10,898 nt of DNA, from contig JAHWGX010000038.1 of NCBI GenBank assembly GCA_019323655.1, positions 1 to 10,898 of the forward strand. Reading direction: 5' to 3'. Both the position numbers and the translations under genes were made by a program. How positions within the stretch are numbered: position 1 is the stretch's first letter; each line of letters begins with the position of its first letter. This DNA is from Candidatus Woesearchaeota archaeon. Lineage in GTDB: Archaea; Nanobdellota; Nanobdellia; Woesearchaeales; GW2011-AR4. The notes under the pieces were generated by a model that saw nothing but the letters and a program-made list of their open reading frames with translations, did no database searches and had not been told where the DNA came from. Positions 1 to 5,773 of this stretch are shown here, piece by piece.

Positions 1-616
<616 letters not shown>

Positions 617-682
617 TTTATAATTTCAAGCAATTTATCAAAACAGTGAGTCAATGTGCTTATGGGCCCGTAGCTCAGTGGT

Positions 683-715
683 ACTTTGCGCAAGCAAATT
701 TGCGCAAGGCACAAA
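683..715 (+). other. Predicted tRNA-Ala intron 1, D-loop (position 20/21)
   Basis: This 33-nt insertion splits the D-loop. Its core is a 10-bp hairpin, 684-693 with 700-709 (one G-U pair) and loop GCAAAT; each arm contains the self-complementary octamer TTGCGCAA. Around it AGTG (677-680) faces CACA (710-713), pairing three of four positions, with 3-nt bulges GT|A (681-683) and AA|A (714-716). The outer helix is the D-stem itself. This is the archaeal bulge-helix-bulge layout, and cutting after the second base of each bulge restores AGTGGTA exactly. Confidence 0.85.
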
Positions 716-754
716 AGAGCGTCGCCCTTGCAAGGCGGAGGCCTCGGGTTCGAA

Positions 755-786
755 TGCGGGCATCATGCTTATGACCCGTTGGAAAG
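755..786 (+). other. Predicted tRNA-Ala intron 2, T-loop (position 59/60)
   Basis: This 32-nt insertion lies between A59 and T60 of the T-loop. The inner stem is GCGGG (756-760) with CCCGT (775-779), then TCAT (763-766) with ATGA (771-774) around loop GCTT. TTC (749-751) pairs with GAA (782-784), with a G752/G781 mismatch as fourth position. Bulges are AA|T (753-755) and AG|T (785-787), and the T-stem is the outer helix. The motif is relaxed rather than perfect, with one extra base (T780) opposite the first bulge. Splicing restores loop TTCGAAT. Confidence 0.82.
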
Positions 787-821
787 TCCCGACGGGTCCA
801 TTTCAAATTCAATAGTTTCAG

Positions 822-841
822 GCGTCGCAATGTGGCGACGC
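822..841 (+). other. Spacer hairpin downstream of tRNA-Ala
   Basis: GCGTCGC (822-828) and GCGACGC (835-841) form a perfect 7-bp GC-rich stem. It lies 21 bases after the tRNA in the spacer before 23S and may guide processing of the rRNA precursor; no function is shown. Confidence 0.6.
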
Positions 842-850
842 ATTATAGAT

Positions 851-870
851 GCCGAACGAATTGGTTCGGC
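851..870 (+). other. Second spacer hairpin
   Basis: GCCGAAC (851-857) pairs with GTTCGGC (864-870) around a 6-base loop. It follows the previous hairpin by nine bases, so the two probably fold as a tandem in the precursor. There is no T-run after it, so it is unlikely to terminate transcription. Confidence 0.6.
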
Positions 871-950
871 CTAAAATTGGAAGGAATCATTAGAATAAAA
901 AAGAGTTAAAACAGATTAATCATAGTCATTTATCACAAAATGATAGCTCC

Positions 951-970
951 TCGCTAATGTATTTTAGCGA
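951..970 (+). other. Third spacer hairpin, just before 23S
   Basis: TCGCTAA (951-957) pairs with TTAGCGA (964-970) around TGTATT. It stands about 20 bases before the 23S processing stem. The rest of the 801-990 spacer is AT-rich and holds nothing I recognise. Confidence 0.55.
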
Positions 971-991
971 TGGGTTGGTTGACATTTATGA

Positions 992-1002
992 GACCGTGCA
1001 TA
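992..1002 (+). other. 5' arm of 23S rRNA processing stem
   Basis: GACCGTGCATA is an exact reverse complement of TATGCACGGTC at 3902-3912, on the other side of the 23S gene. A long helix that brings both 23S ends together is the usual substrate for archaeal rRNA excision. Beyond a single bulged A, ATGA (988-991) can also pair with TCAT (3914-3917). A classic bulge-helix-bulge is not obvious. Confidence 0.8.
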
Positions 1003-3900
1003 GGCTATATCCTACGCTATTAGGTGGATGACTTGGCTCAAATGCTGATGAAGGGTGTGGCAAGCTACATAATGCTCTGGCGAGATGCACGCAGTCTTTG
1101 AACCAGAGATCCCTGAATGAGACTTCTCATCTGCTCCGTAAGGAGGGGGAACGCAGGGAATTGAAACGTCTTAGTACCTGCAGGAAAAGAAATCAATTGA
1201 GATGCTGCAAGTAACGGCGAGTGAAAACAGCATAAGGCAAACCGAATCCTTTATTGAAAGGTAAAGGAAATGTGGTGTTATAAGACTGCCTACATAAGTC
1301 TTACCTCAGAAACCCAAAGTTGCCTGGAAAGGCATGCTCTAGAGTGTGATAGCCACGTAGGGCTAACTGAGAAGATTTTGGCAGTATCTTGAGTACTACT
1401 CATCGGATATTGAGTAGGAAGCGGGAGGAATCAACTTCCAACCTTAAATACAATTTGAGTCCGATAGCAAATAGTACAGTGATGGAACGTTGAAAAGTAC
1501 CCATGACAGGAAGTAAAAAGAACCTGAAACCTAATAGTTACAGCTTGGTACTGCTCTAAGGAGTTGTACCATACGTTTCGAATAACGTGCCAGGGAGTTC
1601 CTTTAAGTGGCAAGGGTAATTCCGCAAGAAGCACCCTAAGCGAAAGCAACAAGCCCGCAATTTATGAGGGGCGGGGTATGAAAATGCCTGGAGTCACTTG
1701 GAGGTAACCCGAAGCCAGACGATCTAGCCTTGGGTAAGGTGAAGCAACTGTAAAAGGTTGTGGAGGCCTGAAGAGGTTCTACGAGCAAGTGTTCTTCTAA
1801 CCTGAGGTTAGGGGTGAAAAGCCAATCGAGTCTGGCAATAGCTGGTTCCTATCGAAGTTGGCCGCAGTCAAGCCTTGGGGGAGATGGCTATAGTGATAGA
1901 GCTACGGGTTGAGGATTTAGGTCCCGAAAGGGATCGGTCCACTGTCCAACTCCAAACATTATAGCATCACAGAGCCCAAGAGACGGGAAGTCGAGGTAAG
2001 CTCGGTTTCCGAGAGGGGAACAACCCAGACTGTAGTTAAGGTCCCAAAATATCGGCTAAGTGTGAAAGGGTGAAAAGTGTCTATTGTCACAGACAGCGAG
2101 GAGGTTGGCTTAGAAGCAGCCATCCTTTAAAAAGTGCGTAACAGCTTACTTGTCAAGACGATAGGCCTTTAAAATGGACGGGGCTAAGCCGGTTACCGAT
2201 ACTACAGAATGCTCAAAAAGCAATTGGTAGGTAGGCGTTCTGCAGGGGCAGAAGTATTCCCGCGAGAGAATATGGACCCTGTGGAAATGAGAATCCTGGT
2301 GGTAGTAGGATCTTAGCACTGTAAGAATCAGTGCCACTGAAAGGGCAAGGGTTCCTTGGCAATGCAAATCAGCCAAGGGTTAGTCGAGCCTAACCTTCTC
2401 CATAAATTGGAATCAGGGAAAGGGCTAAAGGTTAATATTCCTTTACTATCCAAGTATGCGCGGCAACGCAAGATTCATTCCTGACATTTCCGATTAGGCT
2501 AAAACAAACTATCATTTGTTTCAACCAAGATAAATCAGGGGAGTATCGTAATGATGAGAACCTGATTAAACTTGGAATGAGCACTCTTATGGGGTGTTTA
2601 GCCGATATCTGGAATCCGTGAAAAGGGAATGGATAAAAAACCTGGATATTCGTACCAAGAACCAGCACAGGTGCCCCTAGGTGAGAAGCCTAAAGTGTGA
2701 AGGATTAACCTAGTTGAGGGAATTCGGCAAATTAGCCCCGTGCCTTTGGTAGAAGGGGTCCCTGAAATTGTTGCTTAGCAATCGATTCCAGGGTGCAATG
2801 ACTAAGGGGGTCCGACTGTTTAACAAAAACTTAACTGACTGCTAGCCTGCAAAGGTGTATATAGTCAGTGACGCCTGCCCAGTGTCTGTACTTTAAACTT
2901 CCTTTCAAGGAAGCTAAGAGCAGGTAAACGGCGGGGGTAACTATAACTCTCTTAAGGTAACGTAATACCTTGTCGTTTGATTGACGACTTGCATGAATGG
3001 CGTAACGAGATCCCCACTGTCCCCAACTAGACTCCTCTGAACACTCCATACTGGTGCAAAGGCCAGTGATCTCCAGTGGGAAGCGAAGACCCCGTGAAAC
3101 TTTACTACAGCCTGTTGTTGCGATGTGGGTTTTGATGTGTAGTGTAGGTGGTAGTTGCTAAAGCTTTGTCGCTAGGCAAAGTGTAGACGACAATGAAACA
3201 CCACTCTTCAAAACCTATATTGCTAATCTCGGGAGAGAGACAGCAGCAGGTGGGTAGTTTGGCTGGGGTGGCACCCTGTTGAAACAATATCAACAGGATC
3301 CTAAGGTTGGCTCAGGCGGGTCAGAAATCCGCAGTAGAGTACAAGAACAAAAGCCAGCCTGACTGTATCCTTAACAAGATGGGATGCAGGCATGAAAATG
3401 TGGTCTAGCGAACCTCTATGTCCTCCTTGTTTGGGGCTAGAGATGAACGAAAAGTTACTCCGGGGATAACAGAGTTGTCGCGCCCGAGAGTTCGTATCGA
3501 CGGCGCGGCTTGCTACATCGATGTCGGCTCTACCTATCCTGGATGTGCAGAAGCATCCAATGGTGCGGGTGTTCACCGATTAAAAGGTATCGTGAGCTGG
3601 GTTCAGAACGCTGTGAGGCAGTTTGTTTGATATCTACTGGAGATGTTCGATGTCTGAAAGGAATGACCCTCTAGTACGAGAGGAACGAGGGTTAGAGGCC
3701 TCTGGTCTACCGGTTATCTGATAAGGTAAGCCGGGCAGCTACGCCTTCCAAGGATAAGTGCTGAAAGCATCTAAGCACGAAGCCTTCCCTGAAAAGAGAC
3801 ATCTTAGAACACTCGTAAAACACGAGTTTAATGGGACAGGTGTGTAAGCACGAAGGCAACGACGTGTTCAGCATGCTGTTTCCAACAGTTCATCCTTAGT
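1001..3900 (+). rRNA. 23S ribosomal RNA (complete; ends approximate)
   Basis: Large-subunit landmarks run in order: GGTGGATG near 1023, GATGAAGGGTGTGGCAAG near 1047, GTAACGGCGAGTGAA near 1211, GGGGTAACTATAACTCTCTTAAGG near 2934, GACCCCGTGAAACTTTACTACAGC near 3088, CTCCGGGGATAACAGAG near 3458 (peptidyl-transferase centre), CGATGTCGGCTC near 3519, and AGTACGAGAGGAACGAGGG near 3673 (sarcin-ricin loop). Length is about 2.9 kb, normal for archaea, and I saw no large intron. The 5' end is set by the distance from GGTGGATG and the 3' end by the matching stem at 3902-3912. The last 30 bases are diverged from the archaeal consensus I remember, so the 3' border is the least certain point. Confidence 0.96.
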
Positions 3901-3901
3901 T

Positions 3902-3912
3902 TATGCACGGTC
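3902..3912 (+). other. 3' arm of 23S rRNA processing stem
   Basis: TATGCACGGTC pairs perfectly over 11 bp with 992-1002. With its partner it closes the 23S precursor into a loop for excision. The T-rich run begins a few bases later. Confidence 0.8.
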
Positions 3913-3915
3913 ATC

Positions 3916-3930
3916 ATTTTTTTCTTTTTT
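3916..3930 (+). terminator. T-rich terminator of the rRNA operon
   Basis: Seven Ts, a C and six Ts follow immediately after the 23S processing stem. Archaeal RNA polymerase terminates on such oligo-T tracts without needing a hairpin. The position at the end of the last rRNA gene supports the call. Confidence 0.65.
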
Positions 3931-4021
3931 CTGGACTTATTTTTAATTAGTTTTGTTAGACATGCCTGTATATGTTTTGAATTCTTATTATTCTTAAAAA
4001 GTATTAGGCTCCGCAATTTTA

Positions 4022-4061
4022 GTGGCAAGGTTCGCTGTCTTGCCACATCGCTCACCTTGCC
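4022..4061. repeat. Overlapping alternative hairpins (palindromic element)
   Basis: GTGGCAAG (4022-4029) is complementary to CTTGCCAC (4039-4046), and GGCAAGG (4024-4030) is also complementary to CCTTGCC (4055-4061). The two stems share a 5' arm and exclude each other. The longer loop has TTCGCT near its start and CGCTCA at its end, the same two words found in the loop of the palindrome at 4811-4836. This suggests a small REP-like repeat family; its function is unknown. Confidence 0.5.
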
Positions 4062-4202
4062 CTATATAATAAAAATCCCTTTTCTAGTTCTGAACCCAGC
4101 TCGAACTAATTTACTATGAACACCCGCATTCATCATTATAGAAAAACAATCCCTGTGCTTCTGCACATTCGCTTCCATAATTTACACCAGTATAGGATCT
4201 TA

Positions 4203-4228
4203 TATTGGAAATCCAATAATTTTAAATA
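4203..4228 (+). promoter_or_regulatory. Promoter and palindrome of the S23-family gene
   Basis: TTTAAATA at 4221-4228 is a TATA box ending 22 bases before the ATG at 4251, a spacing that predicts a leaderless mRNA. Directly upstream TATTGGA (4203-4209) and TCCAATA (4212-4218) form a perfect 7-bp palindrome with a 2-base spacer, sitting where the TFB recognition element would be. It is a candidate operator. Confidence 0.6.
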
Positions 4229-4250
4229 AAAACCAAAAAAATAAATTAAA

Positions 4251-4658
4251 ATGGCACGACTCTACAAAAATATAGAGATTTACAAATTGAGTTATGATTT
4301 TGTCTTTGAAATATACAACATAACAAAGAAATTCCCAGAGACTGAAAATAATAATTTAACCTGGCAAATGCGCCGAGCAGCAGTATCTATCCCCATAAAC
4401 ATTGTTGAAGGCAGTACAAGACATTCTGAAAAAGCATTCCTAAATTTTTTGACATATGCTTATGGATCAACAAAAGAATTGGAAGTTTTATTGTCTTTGT
4501 CAAAAGACTTAGGCTATATCAATCAAAAACAATATTCTGAAATTAACAAAAAATTAGATGAGATTATGGCAAAATTGTTTAAGTTTATGAACAATATTGA
4601 AAAAAGAACTCCGTATGGATTTTTTAAGAAATACTCTCAAAACAAGAAGCTATTCTAA
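4251..4658 (+). CDS. Four-helix bundle protein (23S rRNA intervening-sequence / S23 family)
   Basis: The 135-residue product matches the small four-helix-bundle family first found encoded inside bacterial 23S rRNA intervening sequences. Family marks are visible: WQMRRAAVSIPINIVEGS at 38-55, FLNFLTYAYGSTKELEVLL at 63-81 and LSKDLGYI at 83-90, with four helices covering roughly 6-27, 36-53, 61-87 and 93-118. Known members are basic pentamers with no enzymatic role; their function is unclear. Here the gene is about 350 bp after 23S rather than inside it. There is no Shine-Dalgarno site; the TATA box 22 bases upstream of the ATG predicts a leaderless start. Three of its five arginines use CGA or CGC, whereas the neighbours use mostly AGA/AGG, which suggests transfer from bacteria. 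Confidence 0.9.
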   Translation: MARLYKNIEIYKLSYDFVFEIYNITKKFPETENNNLTWQMRRAAVSIPINIVEGSTRHSEKAFLNFLTYAYGSTKELEVLLSLSKDLGYINQKQYSEINKKLDEIMAKLFKFMNNIEKRTPYGFFKKYSQNKKLF

Positions 4659-4677
4659 AACTGACTTTTAATCCAAA

Positions 4678-4689
4678 AATAATAAATAC
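4678..4689 (+). promoter_or_regulatory. Likely TATA box for tRNA-Glu
   Basis: AATAATAAATAC lies about 26-37 bases upstream of the tRNA 5' end, the normal place for an archaeal tRNA promoter. The surrounding sequence is AT-rich, so the exact box is uncertain. Confidence 0.4.
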
Positions 4690-4775
4690 TACTGCTTTTA
4701 CCTTAAAACTTATTGCTCCCGTGGTGTAGTCCGGCCAATCATTTCGGCTTTTCGAGCCGAGGACCTGGGTTCAAA

Positions 4776-4867
4776 ACATTTCTTTTCAAAAGAAATGAGC
4801 AAAGAAAGAAGGTCACATTCGCTACGCTCAGTGACCCTTGCTTCGCAATGAAAAGAAATGGTGAAAG
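4776..4867 (+). other. Predicted tRNA-Glu intron, T-loop (position 59/60)
   Basis: The borders form a near-canonical bulge-helix-bulge. The central helix is TTCA (4770-4773) with TGAA (4862-4865), four perfect pairs. Bulges are AA|A (4774-4776) and AG|T (4866-4868). The inner helix is a perfect 11 bp, 4777-4787 with 4850-4860, and the outer helix is the T-stem. One extra base (G4861) faces the first bulge. Inside lie a GGTCAC/GTGACC hairpin, a small TTGC/GCAA hairpin, and a second copy of one inner-helix strand. The intron is long for an archaeal tRNA. Confidence 0.88.
4811..4836. repeat. Palindrome inside the tRNA-Glu intron
   Basis: GGTCAC (4811-4816) and GTGACC (4831-4836) form a 6-bp stem around a 14-base loop containing TTCGCTACGCTCA. 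Palindromes with a TTCGCT...CGCTCA loop look like small dispersed REP-type elements, and the hairpin set at 4022-4061 shares both words. Membership of a repeat family can only be tested genome-wide. Confidence 0.5.
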
Positions 4868-4918
4868 TCCCGGCGGGAGCATACATTTAACAAATAGTGA
4901 TATTTTTAAGGGCAAAGT

Positions 4919-4975
4919 TTTATAAATTAAAGTATAACTCTGTAATAATCAAATTTGTTATAAAGCATAGGAGGT
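4919..4975 (+). promoter_or_regulatory. TATA box and strong Shine-Dalgarno site before the L41e-like gene
   Basis: TTTATAAA at 4919-4926 is a good TATA box and predicts a transcription start near 4950. AGGAGGT at 4969-4975 is the best match to the 16S tail in the window. It is not followed at normal distance by ATG, GTG or TTG in the L41e frame; four bases after it comes GTA, in another frame. The first usable L41e-frame starts are GTG 4996 and ATG 5011. Confidence 0.6.
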
Positions 4976-5010
4976 TAAAGTAGCAACAATTTGTTGTGAA
5001 GATATTCAGG

Positions 5011-5115
5011 ATGAAAAGAAGTTCCAGGAGATGGAAGAAGAGGAAGCAGATGAGATGGAAATGGCAGCGCAAGAGAATGAAAAAGGAAAAAAGGAGGAGA
5101 AAGCAGCAGAGGTAA
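5011..5115 (+). CDS. rpl41e: Ribosomal protein L41e-like, very short (start uncertain)
   Basis: This 34-codon frame encodes an extremely basic peptide rich in Arg, Lys and Trp. From residue 14 it reads MRWKWQRKRM followed by KKEKRRRK, which aligns without gaps to the L41e pattern recalled as MRAKWRKKRMRRLKRKRRK, including the M-R-x-K-W start and the K-R-M centre. L41e is the smallest large-subunit ribosomal protein, about 25 residues, a single helix at the subunit interface. The start could be GTG 4996 (39 aa), ATG 5011 (34 aa, chosen) or ATG 5050 (21 aa, the L41e core alone). An acidic frame overlaps the same DNA but looks like the shadow of purine-rich codons. It has its own promoter; the next gene starts 60 bases later with another. 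Confidence 0.65.
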   Translation: MKRSSRRWKKRKQMRWKWQRKRMKKEKRRRKQQR

Positions 5116-5135
5116 AGCGCTAATTCTTCGAAAGT

Positions 5136-5171
5136 TTTATATAAGCCTGCTGAACAACAAATTCGGGTGAT
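5136..5171 (+). promoter_or_regulatory. Promoter and ribosome binding site of the SecB-like gene
   Basis: TTTATATA (5136-5143) is a TATA box 31 bases before the ATG, giving a short leader. GGTGAT (5166-5171) is an exact match to the 16S tail complement, only three bases before ATG 5175, and fixes that start. Confidence 0.7.
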
Positions 5172-5174
5172 AAA

Positions 5175-5597
5175 ATGGCAATTATCGGGTTTAACTTTAC
5201 AAAGATAGATGCTGAAAAGAAAGAAGCCGCAAAGGGCAATATAAGCATCAACAACAATGTTTCCATAAAGGAAGTGAAAGAAAAAAACCTTTCCCTCGGA
5301 AATGAAAAGCAGAAGGTTTTGAGCTTTACTTTTGATTTTGCTGCAAAATATGACCCTAATGTCGGCTCCATAAACCTTATCGGAGACGTTCTGTACATGG
5401 AAGACTCAAAGAAGGTGAAGGAAATACTTGACGGATGGAAGAAAGACAAGAGGCTGCCAAAGGAAATTATGACCCATATCCTAAACACAGTCCTGAGCAA
5501 ATGCAATGTGCAGGCCTTGATTCTGAGCGAGCAGATAAACCTGCCACCGCCAATACCATTGCCCAAAGTGCAGCAGGCAGAGCAGAAGAAGGGTTAA
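5175..5597 (+). CDS. Conserved small protein, possible SecB-like chaperone fold
   Basis: The product has 140 residues, no signal peptide and no membrane segment, so it should be cytosolic. I do not recognise it by strong sequence identity. The pattern is a run of short strands (3-9, 22-32, 47-58, 64-74), then helices at about 77-90 and 95-110, then a proline-rich exit INLPPPIPLPKV at 121-132. Bacterial SecB has a similar end, with helices starting LPY/FPYAR.. followed by ..LNLAPVNF, and a SecB-like archaeal protein (MJ0357) is known. A chaperone holding unfolded proteins is therefore a reasonable guess, and the next gene is the unfoldase Cdc48. Its own promoter and GGTGAT site set the start. 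Function remains inferred. Confidence 0.7.
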   Translation: MAIIGFNFTKIDAEKKEAAKGNISINNNVSIKEVKEKNLSLGNEKQKVLSFTFDFAAKYDPNVGSINLIGDVLYMEDSKKVKEILDGWKKDKRLPKEIMTHILNTVLSKCNVQALILSEQINLPPPIPLPKVQQAEQKKG

Positions 5598-5604
5598 ATT
5601 TATA

Positions 5605-5690
5605 ATTTTGATTTTTGCATAGTTTTTTAACAATTATTTTAGTAAATGCTTTTATTTGCATCAATAAATTTTTACTTTTGTATTTTTTAT
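5605..5690 (+). terminator. T-rich terminator region after the SecB-like gene
   Basis: Several oligo-T tracts follow the stop codon, with six-base runs at 5623-5628 and 5683-5688. They fit archaeal oligo-T termination and separate this gene from cdc48. Confidence 0.5.
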
Positions 5691-5736
5691 GGTTGATTGA
5701 ATTTAGGGGTATGAGTAAACTTGGATTTCCAAAACA

Positions 5737-5744
5737 TTTATAAA
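5737..5744 (+). promoter_or_regulatory. TATA box of cdc48
   Basis: TTTATAAA ends 29 bases before ATG 5774. The predicted transcription start is near 5767, giving a leader of only a few bases and no room for a Shine-Dalgarno site. It also argues against the in-frame TTG at 5765. Confidence 0.65.
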
Positions 5745-5773
5745 AAAATTAGCATTACAAATTCTTGGGAAAA

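Larger units (their letters stand above)
664..800 (+). tRNA. tRNA-Ala (anticodon UGC) with two introns
   Basis: The acceptor stem is GGGCCCG (664-670) with CGGGTCC (793-799) and discriminator A800, and it contains the G3-U70 pair that marks tRNA-Ala. The anticodon stem 722-726/734-738 encloses a 7-base loop with TGC at 729-731. The D-stem is GCTC (673-676)/GAGC (717-720) and the T-stem TCGGG (744-748)/CCCGA (788-792). Removing 683-715 and 755-786 leaves a standard 72-nt tRNA with D-loop AGTGGTA and T-loop TTCGAAT. CCA is not encoded. Its place between 16S and 23S is the usual one for tRNA-Ala in many archaea, so it should be cut from the rRNA precursor. Identity is certain; the intron borders are inferred from folding. 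Confidence 0.95.
3931..4250. other. Intergenic region, no gene seen; no 5S rRNA
   Basis: These 320 bases are AT-rich and contain no ORF I would accept and no 5S rRNA-like sequence. They hold a cluster of alternative hairpins at 4022-4061, a TATA-like CTATATAATA at 4062-4071 with no gene properly placed after it, and a palindrome plus TATA box before the next gene. A minus-strand reading frame at 3828-4055 runs into the 23S 3' end and the terminator and looks accidental. Confidence 0.6.
4715..4881 (+). tRNA. tRNA-Glu (anticodon UUC) with a 92-nt T-loop intron
   Basis: The acceptor stem GCTCCCG (4715-4721) pairs with CGGGAGC (4874-4880), followed by A4881. The 5' half GTGGTGTAGTCCGGCCAATC is the familiar archaeal tRNA-Glu sequence. 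The anticodon stem TCGGC/GCCGA carries loop TTTTCGA with anticodon TTC at 4751-4753. The T-stem is CTGGG (4765-4769) with CCCGG (4869-4873), but its loop is opened by a long insertion. Removing 4776-4867 gives T-loop TTCAAAT and a 75-nt tRNA. CCA is not encoded. It is a single-gene unit, with a likely TATA box at 4678-4689. Confidence 0.93.

Noticed and set aside
684..709. TTGCGCAA repeats as a CRISPR or regulatory repeat
   Set aside because: They are the two arms of the intron hairpin, only two copies, no spacers.
686..874. 62-codon plus-strand frame over tRNA-Ala and the spacer
   Set aside because: It lies on a clear tRNA gene and its hairpin-rich spacer; no promoter, ribosome site or protein pattern.
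3418..3630. 70-codon frame in the 23S gene (and several minus-strand frames at 1431-3576)
   Set aside because: All fall inside highly conserved 23S rRNA blocks; their reading frames are accidental.
3828..4055. 75-codon minus-strand frame
   Set aside because: Half of it is the 23S 3' end, processing stem and T-run terminator; no ribosome site or family resemblance.
4062..4090. CTATATAATA as a promoter for an RNA gene
   Set aside because: A good TATA match, but no tRNA, 5S or ORF could be found at the proper distance downstream.
4713..4925. 70-codon frame across tRNA-Glu
   Set aside because: It starts before the tRNA and translates tRNA plus intron; the tRNA explanation is complete.
5031..5123. 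Acidic 30-codon frame (MEEEEADEMEM...) overlapping the L41e-like gene
   Set aside because: Purine-rich DNA yields Glu/Lys in this frame automatically; the basic frame matches a known family. Kept only as an open question in the findings.
5120..5566. 148-codon minus-strand frame opposite the SecB-like gene
   Set aside because: Phe/Ser-rich antisense shadow; the plus strand has promoter, GGTGAT site and a plausible soluble protein.
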